Under the pieces are notes generated by a model. It saw nothing but the letters and a program-made list of their open reading frames with translations, did no database searches and was not told the DNA's origin. Shown here in pieces: positions 17,606-24,920 of a stretch of DNA of 64,000 nt. This DNA is from Alistipes onderdonkii (GTDB lineage: Bacteria > Bacteroidota > Bacteroidia > Bacteroidales > Rikenellaceae): assembly GCF_025145285.1 (NCBI RefSeq), contig NZ_CP102251.1, forward strand, positions 186,001 to 250,000, written 5' to 3'. A program made the position numbers and the translations under genes. The number at the start of each line of letters is the position of its first letter. Position 1 is the first letter of the stretch.

Positions 17606-18175
17606 CTATTCGCTCAGCGGGGTGTCAAACGGTTTGGGCGCACGCGACAACACGCCTGCAATGATAAGGCCGAAAACGGCACCGAACAGGATGCTCAGGA
17701 AAGTTACAGCCCACAGGGTTCTTAAAAAGGAGGGTTCGGGGGTATTCTGCATCTGGTCGAACATCTGCGACAGCATGGATTCCATGTTGGCCGGCACCCC
17801 GCCGTTCCGCCCTATATAATCGGATAATGCGGCTGTGGTACGCTCCGTATAGTTGGCGTAACCGATGAAAAAGTGCATGTAAAGGTATTGCACGATACCG
17901 ACGATGAGCCCCGCAACGGTCGAGACGGAGAGGATGTAAGCGTATCCCTGACCGAAGGAGAAACCCTCCTCGGCGGTATACATCATCGAATACCGGCGCG
18001 TGAAACGGTGCAGCAGATAGTAATGCAGTACGACGACGGCAATCCATTCGATTGCGTACAGGCCGAAACTGGCCGAAATCTGCAATCGGGTTTCCAACAT
18101 GAACGAGACGGCCAGCAGGGCGCCTATGATCGCGCCGTACTTGGCGACATCTTTCCAGAAATTCGTTTTTTCCAT
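17606..18175 (-). CDS. DUF4199 family membrane protein
   Basis: A 189-residue protein with four membrane segments: KYGAIIGALLAVSFMLET, LYAIEWIAVVVLHYYLLHRF, YAYILSVSTVAGLIVGIVQYLYMHFF and FLSILFGAVFGLIIAGVLSR. EEGFSFGQGYAY before the third helix and the loop of Met/Gln-rich residues before the last one match DUF4199. It is commonly encoded directly before a GT2 enzyme, as here, so it may help lipid-linked glycosylation (inference from context; no function is established). Confidence 0.8.
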   Translation of the reverse strand: MEKTNFWKDVAKYGAIIGALLAVSFMLETRLQISASFGLYAIEWIAVVVLHYYLLHRFTRRYSMMYTAEEGFSFGQGYAYILSVSTVAGLIVGIVQYLYMHFFIGYANYTERTTAALSDYIGRNGGVPANMESMLSQMFDQMQNTPEPSFLRTLWAVTFLSILFGAVFGLIIAGVLSRAPKPFDTPLSE

Positions 18176-18194
18176 ATACAGTTTATATTTGATC

Positions 18195-18797
18195 TCATTG
18201 CAGTTCCCCCTTGCCTTCGCGCAGGATTTCGGGCTCGTCGCCCGTAAGGTCTACGACCGTCGTGGGGATGTTGTCCCCCATGCCGCCGTCGATCACGAGT
18301 GCCACGTCGCGGCCATAGCGCTCATGGATCAGTTCGGGATCGGTGGTATACTCCACGACCTGGTCGTCGTCCTTCACCGACGTGGTGACGAGCGGGCAGC
18401 CCAGCGCGGCGACGATGGCGCGGGATATGGCGTTGTCCGGAATACGGATACCGATCGTACGGCGCTTTTCAAGCGCCTTGTCGGGCACGCGCGAGGATGC
18501 CGTGAGCACGAACGTGAAGGGCCCCGGCAGGTTCCGTTTCAGGATCCGGAACGCCGTGTTGTCCACGCGGCAATACTCCGCCACCTGGGCGATATCCCCG
18601 AAGACCACCGAAAAGGCCTCGGCATCCTTACCCTTCATCCGCCGCAGGCGTTCGATGGCCTTGGGCGAATGGAGCGAACAGCCGAAAGCATAGACGCTGT
18701 CGGTCGGATAGATGACGATCCCGTCGTGGACGAGCACGTCGACCACCTTCTGCAATTCCCGCTCCGAGGGGTTCTGTTCGTAGATCTTCGTAAGCAT
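18195..18797 (-). CDS. Sua5/YciO/YrdC family protein (threonylcarbamoyl-AMP synthase-like)
   Basis: A 200-residue protein with the Sua5/YrdC fold that in TsaC makes threonylcarbamoyl-AMP for tRNA t6A modification. Visible are IVIYPTDSVYAFGCSLHSPKAIERLRRMKGKD (the nucleotide/threonine site with conserved K-x-R basic residues), NLPGPFTFVLTASSRVP, and RTIGIRIPDN. The segment TTSVKDDDQVVEYTTDPELI and the lack of a C-terminal Sua5 domain favour the YciO branch, whose precise reaction is less certain. A -7 box (TACATTTG, 18810-18803 on the minus strand) lies just upstream of the ATG. It overlaps no neighbour. Confidence 0.85.
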   Translation of the reverse strand: MLTKIYEQNPSERELQKVVDVLVHDGIVIYPTDSVYAFGCSLHSPKAIERLRRMKGKDAEAFSVVFGDIAQVAEYCRVDNTAFRILKRNLPGPFTFVLTASSRVPDKALEKRRTIGIRIPDNAISRAIVAALGCPLVTTSVKDDDQVVEYTTDPELIHERYGRDVALVIDGGMGDNIPTTVVDLTGDEPEILREGKGELQ

Positions 18798-18817
18798 TAG
18801 GACAAATGTACGAAAAA

Positions 18818-19831
18818 TTATTTAATCTTGCGCCGGTTCAGTTCGGCGCTGTAAGCCCGGGCATTGGCATTGTGCTCGCGGAGCGTCCGTGCGAAGTTGT
18901 GGTAGCCGTCGAACGTCGCCCGCGCACAGAAGAAAAGGTAGTCATGCTCCTCGAAATTGAGCACGGCGTCGATGGCGTCGATGCCGGGCATGCAGATCGG
19001 CGAAGGCGGCAGCCCCTTGTTGCGGTAGGTATTGTAGGGCGACTCGTATTTCAGGTGTTTGTGCAGGATGCGCCGCAGTCCGAAGTCCTGCATGGCATAC
19101 TTGACCGTCGGATCGGCCTGCAGGGGCATCCCCTTGCGCAGGCGGTTGACGTACACCCCTGCGATACGGGGCATCTCGTCGGTCTTGCGGGTCTCCTCGT
19201 AGACGATCGATGCGAGGGTCATGACCTCGAGCCGGCTCAGACCGCTGCGTTCGCGCAGGGCGTCGCGCCCGGGCGTCCAGAAACGGTCGTACTCGCGCTT
19301 CATGCGCTGCACGAACTCTTCGGGGGTCACCGTCCAGTAGAACTCGTAGGTGTTGGGGATGAACATCGAAAAGAGCGTCACGCTGTCGAAACCGACACTC
19401 CGTGCCACTTCGGGCGAAGTCAGCACCCGCATGATCGCCGTGGAGTCGGCGTCGATCTGCCGGGCGAGTTTCTGCGCGAGCTGCGCCGGGATGCGGGCAT
19501 TGTTGATCGAAACCCGCACGGGGGTTTGAAGCCCCAGTTTGAGCATCCGCGCCACCCGGATCACGCTCATCCCGGGTTCCAGCACGTAATGGCCGGGCTT
19601 GAACGTCTCCGGCAGATTGATGCGCCGGGCATAGAGGCCGAAAGCCCAATGGTGCCTGAGCCGGGGCAGCAAGGAATCGGTGAGGCTTTGGTAGTCGGCA
19701 CGGCTGCCGATATAGAGGTCGCGCTCCGCGCGTACGGCATTCCCGTAAAATTGCTGCCGCAGGACAACCCCCGCGACAAGCAGGCAGGCAAGGCAGGCGA
19801 AAAGGATATAGCGAAAAGTTTTTTTACGCAT
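18818..19831 (-). CDS. mltG: Endolytic transglycosylase MltG
   Basis: A 337-residue protein anchored by one N-terminal membrane helix (YILFACLACLLVAGVVL). A LysM-like portion follows (GHYVLEPGMSVIRVARMLKLG), then the YceG/MltG catalytic domain with LASIVYEETRK, in which the Glu corresponds to the catalytic residue of MltG, and AGVYVNRLRKGMPLQADPTVKYAM. It cuts nascent glycan strands at the inner-membrane face, setting peptidoglycan chain length. The start was set at 19831, because a longer frame would run into the SRP RNA gene. A -7 box TATCTTTG (19856-19849) lies just upstream and abuts the -33 box of the divergent SRP RNA promoter. Confidence 0.9.
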   Translation of the reverse strand: MRKKTFRYILFACLACLLVAGVVLRQQFYGNAVRAERDLYIGSRADYQSLTDSLLPRLRHHWAFGLYARRINLPETFKPGHYVLEPGMSVIRVARMLKLGLQTPVRVSINNARIPAQLAQKLARQIDADSTAIMRVLTSPEVARSVGFDSVTLFSMFIPNTYEFYWTVTPEEFVQRMKREYDRFWTPGRDALRERSGLSRLEVMTLASIVYEETRKTDEMPRIAGVYVNRLRKGMPLQADPTVKYAMQDFGLRRILHKHLKYESPYNTYRNKGLPPSPICMPGIDAIDAVLNFEEHDYLFFCARATFDGYHNFARTLREHNANARAYSAELNRRKIK

Positions 19832-19844
19832 CGGGCCGAAATTT

Positions 19845-19875
19845 TTTGCAAAGATATAAAAAATTCCTACTTTTG
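19845..19875 (+). promoter_or_regulatory. Promoter of the SRP RNA gene
   Basis: TTTG (19845-19848) and TACTTTTG (19868-19875) are 19 bp apart and end 5 bp before the RNA's closing stem. This is a near-perfect Bacteroidetes sigma-ABfr promoter. Confidence 0.8.
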
Positions 19876-19880
19876 TGCCC

Positions 19881-19976
19881 GGGTGAGTCTTATACGACCA
19901 GCTCCTACAGAATCCCCCAGGCGAGGAATCGAGCAAGGGTATGTGGTCGTAGCGGTGCGATGTAAGTAGCTCACCC
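19881..19976 (+). ncRNA. ffs: Signal recognition particle RNA (4.5S-like)
   Basis: An RNA gene of about 96 nt. The ends pair perfectly (GGGTGAG 19881-19887 with CTCACCC 19970-19976), and ACGACCA (19894-19900) pairs with TGGTCGT (19944-19950). The conserved apical SRP motif is present at about 19917-19934: AGG, then stem CGA, a GGAA tetraloop, stem TCG, and AGCA. This asymmetric AGG/AGCA internal loop with a GNRA tetraloop is the Ffh-binding signature. It is driven by a strong promoter and followed by a terminator; the primary transcript may extend to about 20026 before trimming. It directs membrane-protein ribosomes to the translocon together with Ffh. Confidence 0.88.
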
Positions 19977-19985
19977 ATTTTGCAT

Positions 19986-20027
19986 AACGGCGCTGTAACT
20001 CAATTAGTTACAACGCCGTTTTTTTTA
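19986..20027 (+). terminator. Rho-independent terminator of the SRP RNA gene
   Basis: AACGGCG (19986-19992) pairs with CGCCGTT (20014-20020), with an inner stem TGTAACT/AGTTACA, followed by eight T. Confidence 0.9.
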
Positions 20028-20360
20028 TAGATATCTTTTTAGTAACTCGAACTTCGCAACATGCTGCGTTGCTTTAATATGACAAACACCCCTGCTGTAT
20101 AAAGCCACTCAAAACATACCACGTCCCCCGCTATCATCATCGCAAAAGCATATCCCCCACCCTGCTATTGGCAATAAGGCGCAAGAAAGGACTGGCCGAG
20201 GATAAGGCCGGACGGCCCTGCGGCGGCGGTGCCATTGCACGTTCCGACGAAACCCGGAAAGCCGGCAGAGAAATAGGCAGCCCTGCTTTCAGATCAAGCA
20301 ACTCGCCCGTTGCGGCACCGGTCTTGGGGAGACGAATCCGTACTTTCCCCGACCTCAAAT
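20028..20360. other. Intergenic stretch without a supported gene
   Basis: About 330 bp between the SRP RNA terminator and the small ORF at 20361. Only short frames without recognisable features are open on either strand. No tRNA, riboswitch or repeat was seen. Confidence 0.5.
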
Positions 20361-20543
20361 TTACAAGCGCTTACGCACCAGATCGGCCAGGGAAACCGGC
20401 AGGCAGACAAGGAATGCAGTGAGCATGCACACGGCCAACAGTCCGGCAAGCGACACCCGGAACAGGGTGCCTATACAACCCCGGAACACGACCGCCGGAG
20501 ACCTGCGGCGGCATTTTCTTTTCGGACGGGGCTGTCTGGACAT
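20361..20543 (-). CDS. Possible small single-pass membrane protein
   Basis: A 60-codon frame starts 39 bp after the C11 protease stop on the same strand. The product has a strongly basic N-terminus (RQPRPKRKCRRR) and one hydrophobic segment (LFRVSLAGLLAVCMLTAFLV, residues about 27-46), then a basic end (RKRL). This agrees with the positive-inside rule for a small membrane protein at the tail of the fimbrial operon. No family is recognised; the frame could be fortuitous in this GC-rich DNA. Confidence 0.35.
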   Translation of the reverse strand: MSRQPRPKRKCRRRSPAVVFRGCIGTLFRVSLAGLLAVCMLTAFLVCLPVSLADLVRKRL

Positions 20544-20582
20544 GTATTCCTGGGTTATTCAATTCGGATAGTAAATTTATAT

Positions 20583-21776
20583 CTACTTATTGCCTCCCCG
20601 TGTCGCCCGATACCATGCCGAACGGCGGTAAGCCTCGTTAAGGTCGGGGAAGGCATCCTGCTCGACGTAGGTCGTAAGCCCCGAGTGACGGCGGATGGCA
20701 AAACCGTTATACCCGTTCATGAAAGTTTCCGTCGCGGCCTTCCACACGACCGTCCGTTCCAGCTGGGCCCGGAGGGCCGCATAGCCGGCCGGAGCGACCC
20801 GCAGTTCCGCCCACTCGCCGAGGTCGAAGAAGCGCGGCAAAGCCGGAGAATCCCCATAGCTGCCCGGACGATCAAAATGTTGAAGACGGGATAGATCGGG
20901 CGCCTCGGCTGAGTGAGTCCGAAGCGCTGCCTGCATCCGGGCAGCCAGTGGGGATATTTCACGTATATCGGTCAGGCTCAGGGTCGCCGAACGGCGTGCC
21001 CCCGTATAGTTTGCCACAACATAATCCATGTATGCCCGCCCGAAGCCTTCGAGCGCCGTCCGCATCTCCACGGACGTGTCGCACAACAGCCGCAGTGCCG
21101 ACGGATAAACGGGTGTAAAACCCGGCGAGATGATCTCTGCCGAAGAAGCCAGCATGTAATCCGACTTCCCGCGCAGTTCGTAAGCAACTTCCACACCTGC
21201 GGTAAGGCAGGTTTCAAAAACAATGAAATCGAACATCCCGCCGGGTATCGCTGCCGCAAACTCGGCAATATCCATCTCGGCATGTCCCGCGTCCCCGTCG
21301 TCCACCCCGACCGAACGGGATCGGGGCGCCGGGTTCTGCAAAGCGCCAGCCGGCAACCAGCCACTGGCGTGCGAGAAGAAGATCAATCCGTAGCTGTCGG
21401 CCGGATATTCGGCGGCAACCTCTCGCAGCACCCGGGCGAAAGTCTCCGCCGAGGCCGAGTTTTCCGCACCGTACTCCCGCACGGTCTCCACATAGGGCGT
21501 CGGCGTCGTCCGGCAGCCCCCGCGCAGGCGCAGCAGACGGGCCCCGTCGCGGGAATCCTGATAGATCAGGCACTTGTTCCCGGTGTAAGTCCATCCCTGC
21601 CGCAGGGCCTCGATCTTGCGCCCAGTCTCCTCCGAGAGGTTGTTGTCGCCGCCCAGGTAGACGATGATCGTCCGCGTGGGCAGATCCGGATCGGGGCCGG
21701 CGTACTCCTCGTTGATACAGGAGCCGCAGAGGAGCACCGCCAGCAGGATCGCCGTTATGTAACCGATTCTGTTCAT
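20583..21776 (-). CDS. Clostripain-type (family C11) cysteine peptidase lipoprotein
   Basis: A 397-residue lipoprotein (lipobox LCGSC) with a clan CD caspase-like fold. The core has TIIVYLGGDNNLS, then YGLIFFSHASGW carrying the catalytic His, and FIVFETCLTAGVEVAYEL carrying the catalytic Cys; the following YMLASSAEIISPGF completes the C11 signature. Relatives such as clostripain and fragipain cleave after Arg or Lys. It is the last clear gene of the fimbrial cluster, 13 bp after a DUF4906 gene. Porphyromonas fimbrillins need cleavage by the clan CD gingipains for polymerisation, so it is a good candidate for a dedicated pilin-maturation protease (inference). Confidence 0.85.
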   Translation of the reverse strand: MNRIGYITAILLAVLLCGSCINEEYAGPDPDLPTRTIIVYLGGDNNLSEETGRKIEALRQGWTYTGNKCLIYQDSRDGARLLRLRGGCRTTPTPYVETVREYGAENSASAETFARVLREVAAEYPADSYGLIFFSHASGWLPAGALQNPAPRSRSVGVDDGDAGHAEMDIAEFAAAIPGGMFDFIVFETCLTAGVEVAYELRGKSDYMLASSAEIISPGFTPVYPSALRLLCDTSVEMRTALEGFGRAYMDYVVANYTGARRSATLSLTDIREISPLAARMQAALRTHSAEAPDLSRLQHFDRPGSYGDSPALPRFFDLGEWAELRVAPAGYAALRAQLERTVVWKAATETFMNGYNGFAIRRHSGLTTYVEQDAFPDLNEAYRRSAWYRATRGGNK

Positions 21777-21789
21777 GCAGGAGTTGTTC

Positions 21790-24700
21790 TTATTCCTTCA
21801 CGACATGTGCCGGGAAGCCGTAGGAGCGGTAGTAGTTGTACCAGGGGTGAACCTGCGATTCGTAGAAATAGAGGCCCATACCGTAGCTCAGGTTATAGGG
21901 AACGGCCGTCCAGCAGTAGCCGCTGCTGCCGATATTGAACACGGAGCCCGACGTATAATCGCGGAAACCCGAAGCCTGACAGAAGATCGTACCGCCGGAA
22001 GGATCGAAACTGCTCATTCCGAACATTCTGTTGCAATAGAACTCCCAACCCGAATTGGCCGTAAATTCCGCAGCGGAGTTGTACGGCGAGTTGTACCGTG
22101 AACCGTAATAATCGCCTATAACGACCTGACCGTTGTAGGTATACCCCGTGAAGGCATTCGACGCAGGCATGCAAAACCCGACGGGCGAAGGGTCGTAGAC
22201 CGTCTTGACGACCTTGTTGTCGTTGCCGGTCGTCAGCGTATTATCGGCGCTCCAGACGTTGTAATAGGAGGTCGCACACCAGTCGAGTATCCCCGTACCG
22301 CCGTAATTGAAAAACACATGCGGATTACGGATGGCCCCTCCCAGGGAAACTTTACCCTGACCGGATTTATAGAACATATATTTAATGTCGTCATAATAAG
22401 CGCTCTTGTCCAAGATGTCTCCCGAAGCGGTGCGGACGCCCGGCAGCATCGGATCCTTGCGCCCGAACTGGAAATAGGGCTGATTGCCGGAATACGACAC
22501 GCTGTGAGGCTGCTGAGCCATCGTGAAATCACGCGCCAGACCCGTGCGGGTCTGCGTAAAGCGCACCTTAATGCTGCGGGCATCGTACGTCAGGGTTTCG
22601 GGATCGCACCAACCGACGTACACCGGCAGTAAATCGTATTTATAACCCTGGTAGTTGGTCACCTTTTTCAAGCCGTCGCCCGGCACGTAATCCGTCACCC
22701 AGATATGCCAGCTCCACATGATCATACCCGAAGCGTCGAGTACGGCGACGACGGCATTGCCCTGCCGGATCGTCGAATGATCGACATCGAACCTGAGGTA
22801 TTTACCGTCCGGGGTGAGTTCGACCGAGGTAACCAGCGAGTAAGCATCCTGCCATACGAGACAGGCGCCGGCGGGAGTACAGCCCGCATTGTTGTAAATA
22901 TACGGATCGGTGATCCGCGCGTCGAGATGGTTGACGAAATTCGTTATGATATAGTTTCCGCTGACAGCCGAGGTATAGGCCGCCGAATGGATGCCGCCGT
23001 TCTTGACGGCATTGCCGTAGACCAGCGGCAGCGTGTAGGTGCCCGGGGCATTGACCACATAACAGTTCGCCGTATTCATCGGCTCCGTGCCGCCTTTGGT
23101 CGAAAGGTCGTAGACGCCGATTTCGGGTTTTGCCGCGGCCAGGGCTTCGTTATGGGAATTGTCGGACACACCGGTCTGTGTCAAGACGTTGAACTTGTAA
23201 TCGGCCGGATAGGCCGCGAGGTTACGGGGATCCGCCCCAGCTCCCTTCGCGGGGAAACGGGACAACATACTGGATTGCGACGCAGTCCATGTCACGCCGC
23301 CGTCGGTCGAGAACTCCGCCGTCCACGGACAGGGGGCGTAACTATCGGTACGGGCATCGTAATAGTGGCTCTGCACCTGCAAACTCCGGTCGGTCGCTCC
23401 GGCGTACGAAAAAGTGGTCGTAGGTATCGTCACGTCAAAAGTCAGGGGCAAAAGCGGCACGTAATGCTCGACATTGCCGTAGCGCACCCTGGCATACACG
23501 GCCTCATCCGGCAGGGAGGAGCCCGAAAGGTATTTCAACAGATAACCTTCGTCGGGAATGATTTCGCCCGAAAAGTCGAATGTATTGCCCGCCGCAGGCG
23601 TGCCGTCGCTTTTGCAAAGCTGGAGTTTCGATACGGACACAGGCGTTTTCCGATCCGCGCCGACCAGCGTCACGGTGCGCGTTTCGACCGAACCGGGCAG
23701 GTCGCCGCCCGGTTTCTGCCCGGCGTCGGGCATTTGGCAGGCGAATCTCAGCAGTTCAGCCGCCGTGGCTATGTTCTTCACCACCAAGACCGAATCCCGG
23801 TCGCTTTTGACCAGATACTGGCCATTGCTCGTGGAGCTTATCCACTTAGAGTCCGACACCGTGACCGTGTATTCGATATTGCTTCCGGGATTTTTCCACG
23901 CCTCGGCGGCAGAGAGGTAACCGCCGCTCTTCACGCTCGTGATCCGGAAGGTATAATGCGTATTGGGTTCGATGTCGATGTATTCGTTCGAAGCATCGCC
24001 CGTGATCGAGGTCGAAGAGAGCTGCCGGGAGAAATCCAGCCGGTAGTACTCTTTCGCATCGGCCGCATCGGTAGCGCATAAGATCAGCGCCGTGCGTCTC
24101 TTGTCGAACGTATTGAGGTCGGCCGCCGCGCCGCCTGCCACGCCCGAGAGCGGATAGGCGGCGGAATAAGTCGCCTCCGACAACGAGATCATGCCGCCGG
24201 CATCGATGGCCGTACTCCATGCCCCGCCGATCCCGGCGGCGTCGGGAATTTCGTATTTGTCGGCAGACGTATCGTAGCGAACCTCCATGCTCGTCTTTTC
24301 CGGAGCGCCCGCCAGGATATACGTGACGGTCTTCCCGGCAAAAACGGCGGAGTTCTCCGTCTCGATGGAAACTTTGGCCAGCGAACGCACCAGCGAGCAG
24401 GTGTTCGAACCCGCCGACCAGACGACCGATCCGTACATCGGCTGCGCCTCCGAGGCCGGCACGACCCGTCCGCAGGCAGGATTGTCGTAAACGAGCAGCG
24501 ACGCAAGTCCGCTTTCGGCACTGCCGTCCGCAAGCCCCTGCAACGAGGTTCCGACCGACGCCGGATAGTTCGCCGCGACGCAGACCTTGTCGTTCGCCCG
24601 CAGGCTGTAGTACAGGTCGACGAAGGGCTGTGCCGTACCGTTCCCCGATACCGCCGCCGCTGCGAACGCCTGCTTGTGAGCGAGCACGCCACCGCGGTAG

Positions 24701-24900
24701 ACCAGCACATAAAGACTGCCGATCCGGCATTCGGCCGCCGTGGCGGCACGCGTGACGGCCACCTGCTGCGGCTCGGGCAGTTGCAGGGTCAGCCTGTCGC
24801 CGCCGCGCAGGGCGGGGGCCGCGGCTTCGTCCTTGATGCAGCCGGCCGTCAGCACGGCAGCCGCCAGCAGGTATAAACCGTATATGAGTATCTTCTTCAT
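21790..24900 (-). CDS. DUF4906 family lipoprotein, fimbrial accessory or tip component
   Basis: A 1036-residue lipoprotein (lipobox LTAGC). The N-terminal part is fimbrillin-like (IGSLYVLVYRGG, VCVAANYPASVG, SLVRSLAKVSIETENSAVF, YTFRITSVKSGGYLSAAEAW). The C-terminal half holds the DUF4906 block MWSWHIWVTDY ... VGWCDPETLTYDARSIKVRFTQ, then QFGRKDPMLPGV and VKTVYDPSPVGFCMPASNAFTGY, resembling FISUMP/tip-like domains. The ATG at 24900 gives a standard signal peptide with GGAG just before it. An alternative start at 24924 overlaps the upstream stop as ATGA, which shows translational coupling. It is probably a pilus-associated surface protein (inference). Confidence 0.78.
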   Translation of the reverse strand: MKKILIYGLYLLAAAVLTAGCIKDEAAAPALRGGDRLTLQLPEPQQVAVTRAATAAECRIGSLYVLVYRGGVLAHKQAFAAAAVSGNGTAQPFVDLYYSLRANDKVCVAANYPASVGTSLQGLADGSAESGLASLLVYDNPACGRVVPASEAQPMYGSVVWSAGSNTCSLVRSLAKVSIETENSAVFAGKTVTYILAGAPEKTSMEVRYDTSADKYEIPDAAGIGGAWSTAIDAGGMISLSEATYSAAYPLSGVAGGAAADLNTFDKRRTALILCATDAADAKEYYRLDFSRQLSSTSITGDASNEYIDIEPNTHYTFRITSVKSGGYLSAAEAWKNPGSNIEYTVTVSDSKWISSTSNGQYLVKSDRDSVLVVKNIATAAELLRFACQMPDAGQKPGGDLPGSVETRTVTLVGADRKTPVSVSKLQLCKSDGTPAAGNTFDFSGEIIPDEGYLLKYLSGSSLPDEAVYARVRYGNVEHYVPLLPLTFDVTIPTTTFSYAGATDRSLQVQSHYYDARTDSYAPCPWTAEFSTDGGVTWTASQSSMLSRFPAKGAGADPRNLAAYPADYKFNVLTQTGVSDNSHNEALAAAKPEIGVYDLSTKGGTEPMNTANCYVVNAPGTYTLPLVYGNAVKNGGIHSAAYTSAVSGNYIITNFVNHLDARITDPYIYNNAGCTPAGACLVWQDAYSLVTSVELTPDGKYLRFDVDHSTIRQGNAVVAVLDASGMIMWSWHIWVTDYVPGDGLKKVTNYQGYKYDLLPVYVGWCDPETLTYDARSIKVRFTQTRTGLARDFTMAQQPHSVSYSGNQPYFQFGRKDPMLPGVRTASGDILDKSAYYDDIKYMFYKSGQGKVSLGGAIRNPHVFFNYGGTGILDWCATSYYNVWSADNTLTTGNDNKVVKTVYDPSPVGFCMPASNAFTGYTYNGQVVIGDYYGSRYNSPYNSAAEFTANSGWEFYCNRMFGMSSFDPSGGTIFCQASGFRDYTSGSVFNIGSSGYCWTAVPYNLSYGMGLYFYESQVHPWYNYYRSYGFPAHVVKE

Positions 24901-24920
24901 AGCTCCGTAATTCAAAAATT

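Noticed and set aside
18818..19978. Longer mltG start
   Set aside because: It would translate through the promoter and the SRP RNA gene; the start at 19831 gives a normal membrane anchor.
20137..20358. 73-codon minus-strand frame after the small membrane ORF
   Set aside because: Composition is not protein-like and it lies beyond the operon end without a start signal.
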